A stretch of DNA of 64,000 nt, taken from contig NZ_JABETO010000006.1 in the NCBI RefSeq assembly GCF_013055795.1, positions 186,001-250,000 of the forward strand, in the 5' to 3' direction. This DNA is from Streptomyces sp. I05A-00742. GTDB lineage: Bacteria; Actinomycetota; Actinomycetes; Streptomycetales; Streptomycetaceae. The notes beneath the pieces are model-generated. The model was given only the letters and a program-made list of their open reading frames with translations. It did no database searches and was not told the DNA's origin. A program made the position numbers and the translations under genes. Below are positions 49,838 through 59,262 of the stretch, one piece after another (within the stretch, counting starts at the first letter, position 1; every line of letters starts with the position of its first letter).

Positions 49838-50917
49838 GTGACCGAGAAGACCCCCAGGCTGCGCCCCGAGCTGGACGGCGTCCCGACCTACAAGCCCGGC
49901 CGGCCGGCCGCGAAGGACGGCCCGGTCGCCTACAAGCTGTCCTCCAACGAGAACCCGTACCCGCCGCTGCCCGGTGTGCTGGAGCGCGCGGTCGCCACCG
50001 TCGGGCAGCTCAACCGCTACCCGGACATGGCGTGCACCGGCCTGATGGCCGAGCTCGCGGACCGCTTCGACGTGCCGATCTCCCACCTGGCCACCGGCAC
50101 CGGCTCCGTGGGCGTCGCCCAGCAGCTCGTCCAGGCCACCGCGGGCCCGGGCGACGAGGTCATCTTCCCCTGGCGCTCCTTCGAGGCGTACCCGATCATC
50201 GTCCAGGTCGCGGGGGCCACTCCGGTCCCGGTCCCGCTGACCGAGGACGACGCGCACGACCTGGACGCGATGGCCGCCGCGATCACCGACCGGACCCGGT
50301 TGATTTTCGTCTGCAACCCCAACAACCCGACCGGCACGGTGGTGCGCCGGGCGGAGCTGGAAGCGTTCCTCGACCGGGTCCCGGCCGATGTGCTGGTGGT
50401 GCTGGACGAGGCGTACATCGAGTTCATCCGGAACGAGGAGGTGCCCAACGGCATCGACCTCTACCGGACCCGGCCGAACGTCTGCGTACTGCGGACCTTC
50501 TCCAAGGCGTACGGGCTGGCAGGACTCCGGGTCGGCTTCGCGATCGCGCACGAGCCGGTCGCCGCGGCGCTGCGGAAGACCGCGGTGCCGTTCGGTGTGA
50601 CGCAGGTGGCGCAGGAGGCCGCCATCCTCTCGCTGCGCAGCGAGAAGGAGCTGGGGGAACGGGTGGACGCGCTGGTGGCGGAGCGGACCCGGGTGATCGA
50701 GGGGCTGGTGAGCCAGGGCTGGCCGGTGCCGGACACACAGGCGAACTTCGTCTGGCTGCGGTTGGGTGAGCGTACGGAGGAGTTCGCCGCGGCCTGTGAG
50801 CGCGCGGGCGTGATCGTGCGGCCGTTCGCGCCGGACGGTGTGCGGATCACGATCGGCGAGACCGAGGCCAACACGATCTTCCTGCGGGCGGCCGAGGAGT
50901 TCCGCAAGGGGCTGTAG
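49838..50917 (+). CDS. histidinol-phosphate/aromatic aminotransferase (HisC-like)
   Basis: This 359-residue class I/II aminotransferase of the HisC/Pat type has [41 protein letters not shown] and the PLP lysine in [22 protein letters not shown] 49838 follows GGAGGAGGACCCGC. No other his genes are beside it, so it is probably the stand-alone aromatic or HisC2 paralogue rather than the biosynthetic hisC of the his operon. A terminator follows, isolating it from cydA. Confidence 0.9.
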   Translation: MTEKTPRLRPELDGVPTYKPGRPAAKDGPVAYKLSSNENPYPPLPGVLERAVATVGQLNRYPDMACTGLMAELADRFDVPISHLATGTGSVGVAQQLVQATAGPGDEVIFPWRSFEAYPIIVQVAGATPVPVPLTEDDAHDLDAMAAAITDRTRLIFVCNPNNPTGTVVRRAELEAFLDRVPADVLVVLDEAYIEFIRNEEVPNGIDLYRTRPNVCVLRTFSKAYGLAGLRVGFAIAHEPVAAALRKTAVPFGVTQVAQEAAILSLRSEKELGERVDALVAERTRVIEGLVSQGWPVPDTQANFVWLRLGERTEEFAAACERAGVIVRPFAPDGVRITIGETEANTIFLRAAEEFRKGL

Positions 50918-50943
50918 CCGGCCCGGCCGCCGGGCACTTCCGG

Positions 50944-50983
50944 GCGCCGCGTACCTCTTCGACGAGGGGTGCGCGGCGCTTTT
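50944..50983 (+). terminator. terminator after the HisC-like gene
   Basis: GCGCCGCG (50944-50951) pairs with CGCGGCGC (50972-50979), and inner CCTC/GAGG pairing extends it. TTTT follows at 50980-50983. It lies 27 bp after the stop codon and is a likely intrinsic terminator. Confidence 0.75.
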
Positions 50984-51082
50984 GTATGCCCGCGACCGGC
51001 GGCGGAGAGCGCGGTTCCGCTGCCGCAAGGGTCCAAGGGGGTACCCCGCCTACTTGTCCGAAAAGCAGGTGCGTCATAATTG

Positions 51083-51108
51083 CTTGTGAATGTGAACGCG
51101 TTCACAAG
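51083..51108. promoter_or_regulatory. Rex operator of the cyd operon
   Basis: The perfect 16-bp palindrome TGTGAACGCGTTCACA (51091-51106) matches the known streptomycete Rex operator, and a second overlapping pairing CTTGTGAA/TTCACAAG (51083-51090 and 51101-51108) flanks it. Rex is an NADH-sensing repressor that controls cydABCD in S. coelicolor. The site is about 115 bp upstream of the cydA GTG. Confidence 0.85.
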
Positions 51109-51220
51109 CTCGCCCTTTATGCGCCCTTTCATCCGGGCGTAGCGGGGCAAAACGCCGACGGATCCGCCGGTGAAGCACCGGTACGAGGTACCGGTGACGC
51201 AAGACGCAAGGAGGGACCGA

Positions 51221-52804
51221 GTGAACCTGGCTCTGGCGCCGGAGACGCTGGCGCGCTGGCAGTTCGGCATCACCACCGTCTATCACTTCCTCTTCGTCCC
51301 CCTCACGATCAGCCTGGCGGCGATCACCGCAGGACTGGAGACGGCCTGGGTCCGTACGGGCAAGGAGAAGTACTTCCACGCCACCAAGTTCTGGGGGAAG
51401 CTCTTCCTGATCAACATCGCGATGGGGGTGGTCACCGGCATCGTGCAGGAGTTCCAGTTCGGCATGAACTGGTCGGACTACTCCCGCTTCGTCGGTGACG
51501 TCTTCGGGGCGCCGCTCGCGATGGAGGCGCTGCTGGCGTTCTTCTTCGAGTCCACCTTCATCGGCCTGTGGATCTTCGGCTGGGACAAGCTGCCCAAGAA
51601 GATCCACTGCGCGTGCATCTGGATCGTCGCCCTCGGCACGATCCTCTCCTCGTACTTCATCCTGGCCGCCAACTCCTGGATGCAGCACCCCGTCGGCTAC
51701 ACCGTCGACAAGGCGACCGGAAAGGCCCAGCTCACCGACATCTGGGCGGTCCTCACCCAGAACACCACCCTGGTCGTGGTCTTCCACACCCTGACCGCCG
51801 CCTTCCTCACCGGCGCGGCCTTCATCGTCGGTATCTCCTCCCTCCACCTGTGGCGTGCCAAGCGCAAGCAGCTCAAGGGCGAGGAACTGGGCGAGAAGCA
51901 GCGGAAGCAGCTCCCCGCGATGCTCGCCTCGCTCCGCGTCGGCCTGGTCGTCGCGGTGATCGCCGGCATGGGCACCGCGATCAGCGGTGACCAGCTCGGC
52001 AAGGTCATGTTCGAGCAGCAGCCGATGAAGATGGCCGCCGCCGAGGCCCTGTGGGAGACCCAGTCACCGGCGCCGTTCTCGGTCTTCGCGGTCGGTGATG
52101 TGTCCAAGGGGCACAACAGCGTCGAGATCGAAATACCGGGTCTGCTCTCCTTCCTCGCCCACAACAACTTCACCGACTCCGTGCCCGGCATCAAGGACAC
52201 GGCCGCCCGGGAGGCGGCGCTCTACGGCGGCAGTCCGGACGACTACATCCCCAGCATCTTCATGACCTTCTGGGGCTTCCGCCTCATGATCGGCTTCGGG
52301 ATGACCTCGTTCGTCGCCGGTCTCGTCGGCCTCTGGACCACGCGCCGGAAATTCTGGCTCGCCCCCGAACACCGCCCCGGCGAGGGCGAGATCCCGAAGC
52401 TGATGCTCACCAAGCACCGTGAGATGGGCCCCTTCCTCACCAAGTGGTCCTGGCGTATCGGCGTCCTCACCATGGGCTTCCCCCTGATCGCCAACTCCTT
52501 CGGCTGGATCTTCACCGAGATGGGCCGCCAGCCCTGGGCCGTCTACGGGCTCATGAAGACCGGCGACGCGGTGTCGCCGGGCGTCGGCCAGGGCGAAGTG
52601 CTCACCTCCCTGCTGGTCTTCACCGGGCTGTACGCCGTGCTCGCCGTGGTCGAGGTCAAGCTCCTGGCCAAGTACGCCAAGGCCGGGCCGGACACGGACG
52701 AGAAGCCCCCGGCCAAGGACCCCCGGCTGCGGTTCCCCTCCGGAGGGACGGGCGCCGACGGGGCCGCCGAGGAAGCCGACAAGCCGATGACCTTCGCCTA
52801 CTGA
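51221..52804 (+). CDS. cydA: cytochrome bd oxidase subunit I
   Basis: This 527-residue CydA carries the haems of the bd-type quinol oxidase in the cytoplasmic membrane. The start is the GTG at 51221, with AAGGAGGGACCGA directly upstream, giving VNLALAPETLARWQFGITTV. His in TTVYHFLFVPLTISLAA, the Q-loop segment SGDQLGKVMFEQQPMKMAAA and the family motif MGRQPWAVYG are present. It is the first gene of cydA-cydB-cydCD and is preceded by a Rex operator, so expression should rise when NADH is high and oxygen is low. Confidence 0.96.
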   Translation: MNLALAPETLARWQFGITTVYHFLFVPLTISLAAITAGLETAWVRTGKEKYFHATKFWGKLFLINIAMGVVTGIVQEFQFGMNWSDYSRFVGDVFGAPLAMEALLAFFFESTFIGLWIFGWDKLPKKIHCACIWIVALGTILSSYFILAANSWMQHPVGYTVDKATGKAQLTDIWAVLTQNTTLVVVFHTLTAAFLTGAAFIVGISSLHLWRAKRKQLKGEELGEKQRKQLPAMLASLRVGLVVAVIAGMGTAISGDQLGKVMFEQQPMKMAAAEALWETQSPAPFSVFAVGDVSKGHNSVEIEIPGLLSFLAHNNFTDSVPGIKDTAAREAALYGGSPDDYIPSIFMTFWGFRLMIGFGMTSFVAGLVGLWTTRRKFWLAPEHRPGEGEIPKLMLTKHREMGPFLTKWSWRIGVLTMGFPLIANSFGWIFTEMGRQPWAVYGLMKTGDAVSPGVGQGEVLTSLLVFTGLYAVLAVVEVKLLAKYAKAGPDTDEKPPAKDPRLRFPSGGTGADGAAEEADKPMTFAY

Positions 52805-52832
52805 CGCGGCCGGCGGAAACGGAGAACCGACC

Positions 52833-53834
52833 ATGCACCTCCACGACTTCTGGTTCCTGCTGATCGCGGTCCTGTGGACCGGCTACTTCTTCCTCGAAGG
52901 GTTCGACTTCGGCATCGGTGTGCTGACCAAGGCGCTCGCCAGGGACCGTGCCGAACGGCGTGTGCTGATCAACACCATCGGTCCCGTCTGGGACGCCAAC
53001 GAGGTCTGGCTGATCACGGCCGCCGGCGCGACCTTCGCGGCCTTCCCCGACTGGTACGCCACCCTCTTCAGCGGCTTCTACCTCCCCCTCCTCGCCATCC
53101 TGGTCGCCCTGATCGTGCGCGGCGTCGCCTTCGAGTACCGCCACAAGCGCACCGGTGAGCGCTGGCAGCGCAACTGGGAACACGCGATCTTCTGGTGCTC
53201 GGTGATCCCCGCCTTCCTCTGGGGTGTCGCCTTCGCCAACATCGTGCGCGGCGTGCCGATCGGCCCGGACAAGAACTACACGGGCGGCCCGTTCGACCTG
53301 CTGAGCCCGTACGCCCTGCTGGGCGGCCTCCTCACGCTCGTCCTCTTCACCTTCCACGGGGCGCTGTTCGCCGCGCTCAAGACGGTCGGCGACATCCGCC
53401 GCCGGGCCCGGAGGTTCGCCGGTCTGTCCGGGCTGGCCGCCGGGGCCCTCGCGGTGGGCTTCCTGGTCTGGACCCAGGCCGAGTCGGGCAACGGCCGCAG
53501 TCTGCCCGCCCTGGTCGTGGCCGTGGCGGCCCTGGTGGCCGCGCTGGTGATGAACCGGCTCGGCCGGGAGGGCTGGGCGTTCGCCCTGTCCGGGATCACC
53601 GTCGTCGCCGCCTTCGCCATGATCTTCCTCGCCCTCTTCCCGGACGTGATGCCCTCCTCCACCGATGTCCGGTGGAGCCTCACCGTCACCAACGCGGCCT
53701 CCAGCCCCTACACGTTGAAGATCATGACCTGGGTCGCGGGCTTTATGACGCCCGTGGTCCTGGCCTACCAGGCATGGACGTACTGGGTCTTCCGCAAGCG
53801 GATCGGCACCCAGCACCTCCCGGCCGCGCACTGA
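52833..53834 (+). CDS. cydB: cytochrome bd oxidase subunit II
   Basis: This 333-residue, 8-9 helix subunit partners CydA. It opens MHLHDFWFLLIAVLWTGYFF, then LEGFDFGIGVL, followed by GPVWDANEVWLITAAGATFA, the hallmark CydB stretch. The length and position 28 bp after cydA are standard. Translation start ATG 52833 follows GGAGAACCGACC. It is co-transcribed with cydA and the fused cydCD. Confidence 0.96.
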   Translation: MHLHDFWFLLIAVLWTGYFFLEGFDFGIGVLTKALARDRAERRVLINTIGPVWDANEVWLITAAGATFAAFPDWYATLFSGFYLPLLAILVALIVRGVAFEYRHKRTGERWQRNWEHAIFWCSVIPAFLWGVAFANIVRGVPIGPDKNYTGGPFDLLSPYALLGGLLTLVLFTFHGALFAALKTVGDIRRRARRFAGLSGLAAGALAVGFLVWTQAESGNGRSLPALVVAVAALVAALVMNRLGREGWAFALSGITVVAAFAMIFLALFPDVMPSSTDVRWSLTVTNAASSPYTLKIMTWVAGFMTPVVLAYQAWTYWVFRKRIGTQHLPAAH

Positions 53835-53847
53835 GGGACGGCAGCAC

Positions 53848-56800
53848 ATGAAGCCCGTCGACCCCCGGCTGCTCCGCCACGCGTCCGCGACCCGGTTCTT
53901 CCTGGCCGCCTCCGTGCTCCTCGGACTGGCCGGAGCCGCCCTCGTCATCGGCCAGGCGATGCTCATCGCCGAGACCGTGACGGGCGCCTTCCGGCACGGG
54001 CGCACCGCCGGTGACCTGGCCGTGCCCCTCGCCCTGCTGGCCGCGACGGCGGTCGGCAGGGCGGTGGTCGCCTGGCTCACCGAGCTCGCCGCGCACCGGG
54101 CGGGCGCCGCGGTCAAGTCCCAGTTGCGCACCCGGCTGCTCGCCCACGCCGCACGGCTCGGCCCCGGCGCGGTCAACACCGGCGAGCTGACCACCCTCGC
54201 CACCCGGGGCATCGACGCGCTGGACGACTACTTCGCCCGGTACCTGCCCCAGCTCGGTCTCGCGGCCGTGGTGCCGGTCGCCGTCCTCGCCCGTATCGTG
54301 ACCGCCGACTGGCTCTCGGCCCTGGTCATCGTCCTCACCCTCCCCCTCGTCCCGCTGTTCATGGCTCTCATCGGCTGGGTCACCCAGTCCCGGATGGACC
54401 GTCAGTGGCGCCTGCTGTCACGGCTCTCCGGGCACTTCCTCGACGTCGTCGCCGGGCTGCCCACGCTCAAGGTCTTCGGCCGGGCCAAGGCCCAGGCCGA
54501 GTCGATCCGCGCCATCACCTCCGACTACCGGCGCGCGACACTGCGCACCCTGCGCATCGCCTTCCTCTCCTCCTTCGCCCTGGAACTGCTCTCCACCCTG
54601 TCGGTCGCCCTGGTCGCGGTGGGCATCGGCATGCGGCTCGTCCACGGAGAACTCGACCTCTACACCGGTCTGCTGGTGCTCGTCCTGGCGCCGGAGGCGT
54701 ATCTGCCGCTCCGCCAGGTGGGCACCCACTACCACGCGGCGGCGGAAGGACTGGCCGCCGCCGACCAGGTCTTCGCGGTGCTGGAGACCGCACCGGCCCC
54801 CGCCGGCACCCGGCCCGCCCCGGACGCCCGTGGCGCGGTGCTCTCCGTCGACCGGCTCGTGGTCCGGCACCCCGGCCGGGACCGGCTCTCCCTGGCCGCT
54901 ACCTCGTTCGAGGTGCGGCCCGGGGAGACGGTCGCCCTGACGGGCCCCAGCGGAGTCGGCAAGTCGACCCTGCTGAACGTCCTCCTCGGCTTCGAACGCC
55001 CCACGAGCGGGCGGGTGTCGATCGGCGGCACGGATCTGTCATCGCTCTCCCCCGAAAGCTGGCGGGACCAGGTGGCCTGGGTCCCGCAACGGCCCCATCT
55101 CTTCGCCGGCACGGTCGCCGAGAACGTCCGGCTGGCACGGCCGGACGCCACCGAGGCACAGGTGCGCGAAGCACTCCGTGCCGCCGGTGCCCTCGACTTC
55201 GTCTCCATGTTGCACCACGGCACTGACACTCGCCTCGGCGAGGACGGCGCCGGGCTCTCCGCCGGGCAGCGCCAACGCCTCGCGCTGGCCCGGGCGTTCC
55301 TCGCCGACCGGCCGGTCCTGCTGCTCGACGAGCCGACCGCGAACCTGGACGGCGAGACGGAGGCCGCCGTGGTGGAGGCCGTCCGCCGCCTCGCCGAGGG
55401 CCGGACGGTGCTGCTGGTGGTGCACCGGCCGGCGCTCCTGGCGGTGGCGGACCGGGTGGTCCGGCTGGAGCGGCACGCGGAGCGGGACCCGGACCGGGAC
55501 CCGGAGCGGCACGCAACCGTCCGACCCGGAGCAGCGGACGCCCGGCACGGCGGGGACCCGGAGAGCCGGCGTCGTGGGGAGGCGGTGATCACCGGTGCAG
55601 TGCCTCGGGAGACCGCCCCCGCCGGCCCCCGGGAGGAGACCGGAAGGCCCGCGCAAGCGGCGCCCCTCGCCCGTGTCCGCGCCGAAGGCCGTCCCTGGCG
55701 CGGCCGCTTCTGGCTCGCCCTCCTCCTCGGCAGCCTCGCGCTCGGCAGCGCGACCGGTCTGATGGCGGTCTCCGGCTGGCTGATCTCCCGCGCCTCCCAA
55801 CAGCCGCCCGTCCTCTACCTGATGGTCGCCGTCACCGCGACGCGCACCTTCGGCATCGGCCGTTCCGTCTTCCGCTACGCCGAACGTCTCGTCTCGCACG
55901 ACGCGGTGCTGCGGGCCCTGGCCGGACTGCGGGTCTCCGTGTACCGGCGGCTGGAGCGGCTGGCCCCCGCGGGGCTGCGGGACGTCCGCCGCGGCGATCT
56001 GCTGTCACGACTGGTCGGTGATGTGGACGCGCTCCAGGATTACTTCCTGCGCTGGCTGCTGCCGCTCGGGGCGGCCGTCGTCGTGGGGGCCGCCTCCGTG
56101 GGCTTCACCGCCTGGCTGCTGCCGGAGGCCGGCGCGGTGCTCGCCGCCGGGCTGCTGACCGCGGGCGTCGCCGTGCCCGTACTGTCGGCGGCCGTCGCAC
56201 GGCGTGCCGAGCGTCAGCTGGCGCCCGTGCGAGGTGAGTTGTCCGATCATGTGGTCGGCCTGCTGTCCGGCACGGCCGAACTGACGGTCGCGGGCGCCCT
56301 GCCCGCCCGGCTGGAGCGGCTGCGCCGGGTGGACGCCGCCCTCACCGGCATCGCCCGCCGGGCCTCGTCCGCCACCGCGCTCGGTTCCGGCCTGTCGGCC
56401 CTGGCCTGCGGCCTGACCGTGGCGGGGACGGCGTGGGCCGGAGCGGCCGCCGTGTCCGCGGGACGCCTCGGCGGGATCTGGCTGGCCGTCGTCGTCCTGC
56501 TGCCGATGGCCGCGTTCGAGGCGGTGACCGGGCTTCCGCTCGCGGTGCAGCACCGCCAGCGCGTGCGCCGCTCCGCGGAGCGGGTGTACGAGGTGCTGGA
56601 CGCCCCGGAGCCCGTGCGGGACGGCACGGAGCCCGCGCCGCCGACCCCGTTCCCGCTGCGGCTGTCCGGGGTGTCCGCCCGCTACCCGGGCCGCGCGGAG
56701 CCCGCCCTGCGGAATGTCAACCTGGAGTTGACGCCGGGGCGCAGGGTCGCCGTCGTCGGCCGGTCCGGGGCGGGCAAGACGACCCTTGCCCAGGTGCTGC

Positions 56801-57423
56801 TGCGCTTCCTGGACGTCGAGGCCGGCACGTACGTCGTCGGGGGCCGGGACGCGTCCCGGACGGACGGTGACGCGGTGCGGCGGCTGGTGGGGTTGTGCGC
56901 GCAGGACGCGCACATCTTCGACAGCTCCCTGCGCGAGAACCTGCGGCTCGCGCGCCCCGGCGCGAGCGACGCGCGACTGCGCGAGGCGCTGGCGGAGGCC
57001 CGTCTGCTGGACTGGGTCGACTCCTTGCCGCGGGGGCTCGACACACCGGTCGGCGAGCACGGTGCCCGACTGTCGGGCGGTCAGCGGCAGCGGCTGGCGC
57101 TGGCCCGCGCCCTGCTGGCGGACTTCCCGGTGCTGGTGCTGGACGAGCCCGCCGAACACCTGGACCTGGTGACCGCGGACGCGCTCACCGCGGACCTGCT
57201 GGCGGCCACGGAAGGTCGGACGACCGTGCTGATCACGCACCGGCTGGCAGGGCTGGAGGCGGTCGACGAGGTGATCGTCCTCGACGGCGGCCGGATCGTG
57301 CAGCGAGGTACGTACGGGGAACTGGCCGAGGCGGACGGAACGTTCCGGTTGATGCGGGAACGGGAAGAGATGGAGAGCGGCATGGTGCATCCGCCGCTTT
57401 CCCTGGCAAAAGGTACTTATTAG
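53848..57423 (+). CDS. cydDC: fused CydD-CydC ABC exporter for cytochrome bd assembly
   Basis: This 1191-residue protein contains two complete ABC exporter halves, as usual in actinobacteria where CydD and CydC are fused. The first ATPase has Walker A GPSGVGKSTL, signature LSAGQRQRLALA and Walker B VLLLDEPTANL. The second has GRSGAGKTTL, LSGGQRQRLALA and VLVLDEPAEHL. Each is preceded by six membrane helices. A basic, Asp/Arg-rich linker joins them around residues 545-605. It exports thiols or handles haem needed for bd oxidase assembly. It starts 13 bp after cydB. Confidence 0.95.
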   Translation: MKPVDPRLLRHASATRFFLAASVLLGLAGAALVIGQAMLIAETVTGAFRHGRTAGDLAVPLALLAATAVGRAVVAWLTELAAHRAGAAVKSQLRTRLLAHAARLGPGAVNTGELTTLATRGIDALDDYFARYLPQLGLAAVVPVAVLARIVTADWLSALVIVLTLPLVPLFMALIGWVTQSRMDRQWRLLSRLSGHFLDVVAGLPTLKVFGRAKAQAESIRAITSDYRRATLRTLRIAFLSSFALELLSTLSVALVAVGIGMRLVHGELDLYTGLLVLVLAPEAYLPLRQVGTHYHAAAEGLAAADQVFAVLETAPAPAGTRPAPDARGAVLSVDRLVVRHPGRDRLSLAATSFEVRPGETVALTGPSGVGKSTLLNVLLGFERPTSGRVSIGGTDLSSLSPESWRDQVAWVPQRPHLFAGTVAENVRLARPDATEAQVREALRAAGALDFVSMLHHGTDTRLGEDGAGLSAGQRQRLALARAFLADRPVLLLDEPTANLDGETEAAVVEAVRRLAEGRTVLLVVHRPALLAVADRVVRLERHAERDPDRDPERHATVRPGAADARHGGDPESRRRGEAVITGAVPRETAPAGPREETGRPAQAAPLARVRAEGRPWRGRFWLALLLGSLALGSATGLMAVSGWLISRASQQPPVLYLMVAVTATRTFGIGRSVFRYAERLVSHDAVLRALAGLRVSVYRRLERLAPAGLRDVRRGDLLSRLVGDVDALQDYFLRWLLPLGAAVVVGAASVGFTAWLLPEAGAVLAAGLLTAGVAVPVLSAAVARRAERQLAPVRGELSDHVVGLLSGTAELTVAGALPARLERLRRVDAALTGIARRASSATALGSGLSALACGLTVAGTAWAGAAAVSAGRLGGIWLAVVVLLPMAAFEAVTGLPLAVQHRQRVRRSAERVYEVLDAPEPVRDGTEPAPPTPFPLRLSGVSARYPGRAEPALRNVNLELTPGRRVAVVGRSGAGKTTLAQVLLRFLDVEAGTYVVGGRDASRTDGDAVRRLVGLCAQDAHIFDSSLRENLRLARPGASDARLREALAEARLLDWVDSLPRGLDTPVGEHGARLSGGQRQRLALARALLADFPVLVLDEPAEHLDLVTADALTADLLAATEGRTTVLITHRLAGLEAVDEVIVLDGGRIVQRGTYGELAEADGTFRLMREREEMESGMVHPPLSLAKGTY

Positions 57424-57432
57424 GCTCTGGGT

Positions 57433-59142
57433 ATGCCCGCCACGGAAGAGCCCACCGGTCCCCCGCGTCCGACGACCACGCCGTACGGGCCGCTGGACCC
57501 GCTGGCCGTCGCGACGGAGGCCACCCGCAGCCTCCAGGGCATGTCCACCGAACTGACCGGGCGGGTGCCGCAGCTGCTGGAGGCCATGCGGTCGGTCGGC
57601 ACCGGGCTGGAGCTGCACTCCACCCTCGACCGCATCGCCGAGACCGCCGCCGAGCTCGCCGACGCCCGCTACGCCGCCATCGCCGTCACCGACGCCGCCG
57701 ACCCGTCCGGCGAGGGCCTCGCCGACTTCGTCACCTACGGCCTTCCCGGTGAACCGGACGGTCGCACCGGCGAACCGGCCGCCGGCCGGGGTGTCCTGGA
57801 CGCCCTGCTGCGCCGTCCCGGCCGGCCCGTTACGGCCGGCACGACGGGCGAGGTCCTGGGCGTCCCGATCCGCGTCGAAGGCGAGATCTTCGGCAATCTC
57901 TACCTGGCAGGGAAGCGCGGCGGCGGTGAGTTCGGCGTCGCGGACCTCCACATGGTGAAGATCCTCGCGACCGAGGCAGGCATCGCGATCGGGAACGCGC
58001 GCGTGTACGAGGAGGGCCGCCAGCGCATGCGGTGGATCGACGGCTCGGTGGCCGTCACCACCGCACTGCTCTCGGGCGGCGACGCCGAGGACGCACTCGC
58101 CGTCGTCGCCGAGCAGGCACGCCGGCTCGCGGAGGCCGACGCGGGCATCGTGCTGCTGCCGGACGGCGAGGGCGGGCTGGAGATAGTGGTCGTCTCCGCC
58201 GACGATCCGGCGGGGCTGCTGGGGACGGTGATGCCGCCGCATAGTCCCGTGGCGTCCCAGCTCCTCGCGGGCGAGCCGGTGTTCATCGACGACTCCGCCA
58301 CCGACCCGCGCATGATCACGGAGGTGGCCCCGCGCTTCGGCCCGAGCATGCTGCTGCCGCTCAAGAGCGGCGGACGGGTGCTGGGCACCCTGGCCATCCC
58401 GCGCCGCAGGGGCGCGCGGACGTACACGGCCACCGAGCGCACGCTCGCCACGCAGTTCGCCGCACAGGCCGCGCTCGCGCTCGTCCTGGCCGAGGCGCAG
58501 CGCGACCGGGAGCGGCTCGCGGTCTACGAGGACCGCGACCGGATCGCCCGTGACCTGCACGACCTGGTCATCCAGCGGCTGTTCGCGACGGGCCTGCTGC
58601 TGGAGACCGCGCAGCGCAAGGCCGTGGTGCCGGACGTGCGGACGACGGTTGCCCAGGCGGTCGACGAACTGGACGTGACCATCCAGGAGATCCGGACGGC
58701 GATCTTCGCCCTGCAGCAGGGGCCGGCCGAAGCGCCCGCCGGGCTGCGGACCCGCGTCCTCCGGGAGATCGGCACGGCCGCCGTGCCGCTGGGCTTCCAG
58801 CCGTCCGTGAACTTCGTCGGCCCGGTGGACGCCAAGGTGGGCGAGGGCACGGGGAAGAATCTGATCGCAGCGCTGCGGGAGGCCCTGTCCAACGCCTTCC
58901 GGCATGCCCGGGCGACGCGCATCGAGGTGGTCGTCGACGCGACGGTCCGGCTGCCGGACGGCCGCGAGGCGGTCCGGCTCACGGTGGCGGACGACGGGAT
59001 CGGCATCCCGGAGGGCGGTCGGCGGAGCGGGCTGCGGAACCTCGCCAAACGGGCGGAGTCGCTGGGCGGCTCCAGCTCCTGCGGCCCCGGGCTGGGAGAG
59101 GAGGGGCGCGGGACATGCGTGGTGTGGGAGGCGCCGCTGTGA
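57433..59142 (+). CDS. GAF-domain sensor histidine kinase (DevS-like)
   Basis: This 569-residue kinase has two GAF domains, about residues 45-190 (DRIAETAAELADARYAAIAV) and 205-360. A HisKA_3 domain with the phospho-acceptor in RIARDLHDLVIQRLFATGLL and an ATPase core (LREALSNAFRHARATRIEV, LTVADDGIGIPEGGRRSGL) follow. The arrangement is that of DevS/DosS-type redox or gas sensors. No response regulator gene is adjacent. It follows cydDC by 9 bp, so it may be expressed with the oxidase and sense redox state or oxygen (inference). Confidence 0.92.
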   Translation: MPATEEPTGPPRPTTTPYGPLDPLAVATEATRSLQGMSTELTGRVPQLLEAMRSVGTGLELHSTLDRIAETAAELADARYAAIAVTDAADPSGEGLADFVTYGLPGEPDGRTGEPAAGRGVLDALLRRPGRPVTAGTTGEVLGVPIRVEGEIFGNLYLAGKRGGGEFGVADLHMVKILATEAGIAIGNARVYEEGRQRMRWIDGSVAVTTALLSGGDAEDALAVVAEQARRLAEADAGIVLLPDGEGGLEIVVVSADDPAGLLGTVMPPHSPVASQLLAGEPVFIDDSATDPRMITEVAPRFGPSMLLPLKSGGRVLGTLAIPRRRGARTYTATERTLATQFAAQAALALVLAEAQRDRERLAVYEDRDRIARDLHDLVIQRLFATGLLLETAQRKAVVPDVRTTVAQAVDELDVTIQEIRTAIFALQQGPAEAPAGLRTRVLREIGTAAVPLGFQPSVNFVGPVDAKVGEGTGKNLIAALREALSNAFRHARATRIEVVVDATVRLPDGREAVRLTVADDGIGIPEGGRRSGLRNLAKRAESLGGSSSCGPGLGEEGRGTCVVWEAPL

Positions 59143-59262
59143 CGGTGGCGCATTGGTGTTCGACAAGGGGCGTCCGGGACACGCCCCGGGGACGGCCTCC
59201 CGTCCCCTGAACGGTCCCCCTGCGGAAGCGGACCCGCCGGATGCCGGGTCAGGATCGCGTCC

